Assembly: GCA_026984275.1 (NCBI GenBank)
Contig: JALSSM010000177.1
Span: forward strand, 1 to 14,785
DNA length: 14,785 nt
From: Gammaproteobacteria bacterium
GTDB taxonomy: Bacteria; Pseudomonadota; Gammaproteobacteria; CAJXQU01
Reading direction: 5' to 3'
Made by a program: the position numbers and the translations under genes. Under the pieces are notes generated by a model that worked only from the letters and a program-made list of their open reading frames with translations, did not search any database and was not told where the DNA came from. Below are positions 14,620 through 14,785 of this stretch, one piece after another; positions within the stretch are counted from its first letter, which is position 1; each line of letters begins with the position of its first letter.

Positions 14620-14785
14620 AAAGTCACCTGCCAGACACGCTGGATCATCGGGATCTCTTCGACTAAAGATATCTGGTCGTCTGAAAGTGGTGATGAAACA
14701 CCGATCACGGCAATGGCCGTTCTATCCTGTGTTGAATTCCCCACATGCATCCTGGAGATATTGACTTTGGCTTTTCCCAGAACAT
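14616..14785 (-). CDS. serA: D-3-phosphoglycerate dehydrogenase, C-terminal ACT domain (partial)
   Basis: The last 56 codons of a gene entering from the right edge. The translation (VLGKAKVNISRMHVGNS, AIAVIGVSSPLSDDQ, ending IQRVWQVTL) matches the C-terminal ACT domain of 3-phosphoglycerate dehydrogenase, where (A/V)NI(A/S)xMxxG and the final short strand are typical. In many SerA enzymes this domain binds serine for feedback inhibition. Its TGA overlaps the serB ATG (ATGA), so the two are translationally coupled. The catalytic domains lie outside the window; a stand-alone ACT protein cannot be excluded, but the serB partner argues for serA. Confidence 0.8.
   Translation of the reverse strand, partial: VLGKAKVNISRMHVGNSTQDRTAIAVIGVSSPLSDDQISLVEEIPMIQRVWQVTL

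Overview
The window looks like a chromosomal segment of a free-living gammaproteobacterium of moderate GC content. The evidence is a class I (enterobacterial-type) adenylate cyclase, an AvtA-type aminotransferase, a close relative of E. coli YbhP, the glyA-nrdR-ribD gene order, and a VPLPA/PEP-CTERM exported protein of the kind found in biofilm- and EPS-forming environmental proteobacteria. I cannot name a genus from the sequence alone. No tRNA, rRNA, CRISPR array, prophage or insertion sequence is visible.

Left block (1-3268, all minus strand): a glyA, nrdR, ribD series (serine hydroxymethyltransferase, ribonucleotide reductase repressor, riboflavin deaminase/reductase; ribD runs off the left edge). 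A single PEP-CTERM protein gene sits between nrdR and ribD. It appears to be an independent unit, with its own terminator (388-426), a candidate sigma-54 promoter (1244-1259) and an upstream perfect palindrome (1311-1327) placed where an enhancer-binding protein could act. glyA has a strong intrinsic terminator before nrdR.

Middle plus-strand block (3491-7688): cyaA, a 961-residue class I adenylate cyclase, followed 25 bp later by avtA, a valine-pyruvate type aminotransferase. avtA converges on and overlaps by 26 bp the last gene of the next block.

Signalling/envelope block (7663-13294, minus strand): read in transcription order, an NAD-type isocitrate dehydrogenase, a GAF-like/GGDEF diguanylate cyclase, a transmembrane Ser/Thr kinase, a YbhP-like endonuclease/exonuclease/phosphatase, a small PGPGW-type membrane protein and a CDP-alcohol phosphatidyltransferase. 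The last five genes are fused by overlaps or 3-nt gaps and must be largely co-translated. The cluster joins c-di-GMP synthesis and protein phosphorylation to membrane lipid enzymes, and is the best candidate in this window for an uncharacterised functional module.

Right block (13295-14785): a 270-bp divergent promoter region rich in dyads, a small RRM RNA-binding protein (plus strand), then serB and the C-terminal ACT domain of serA (minus strand, ATGA-overlapped), forming a serine biosynthesis operon cut by the right edge. Serine is the substrate of GlyA at the other end of the window, but I see no regulatory link between them.
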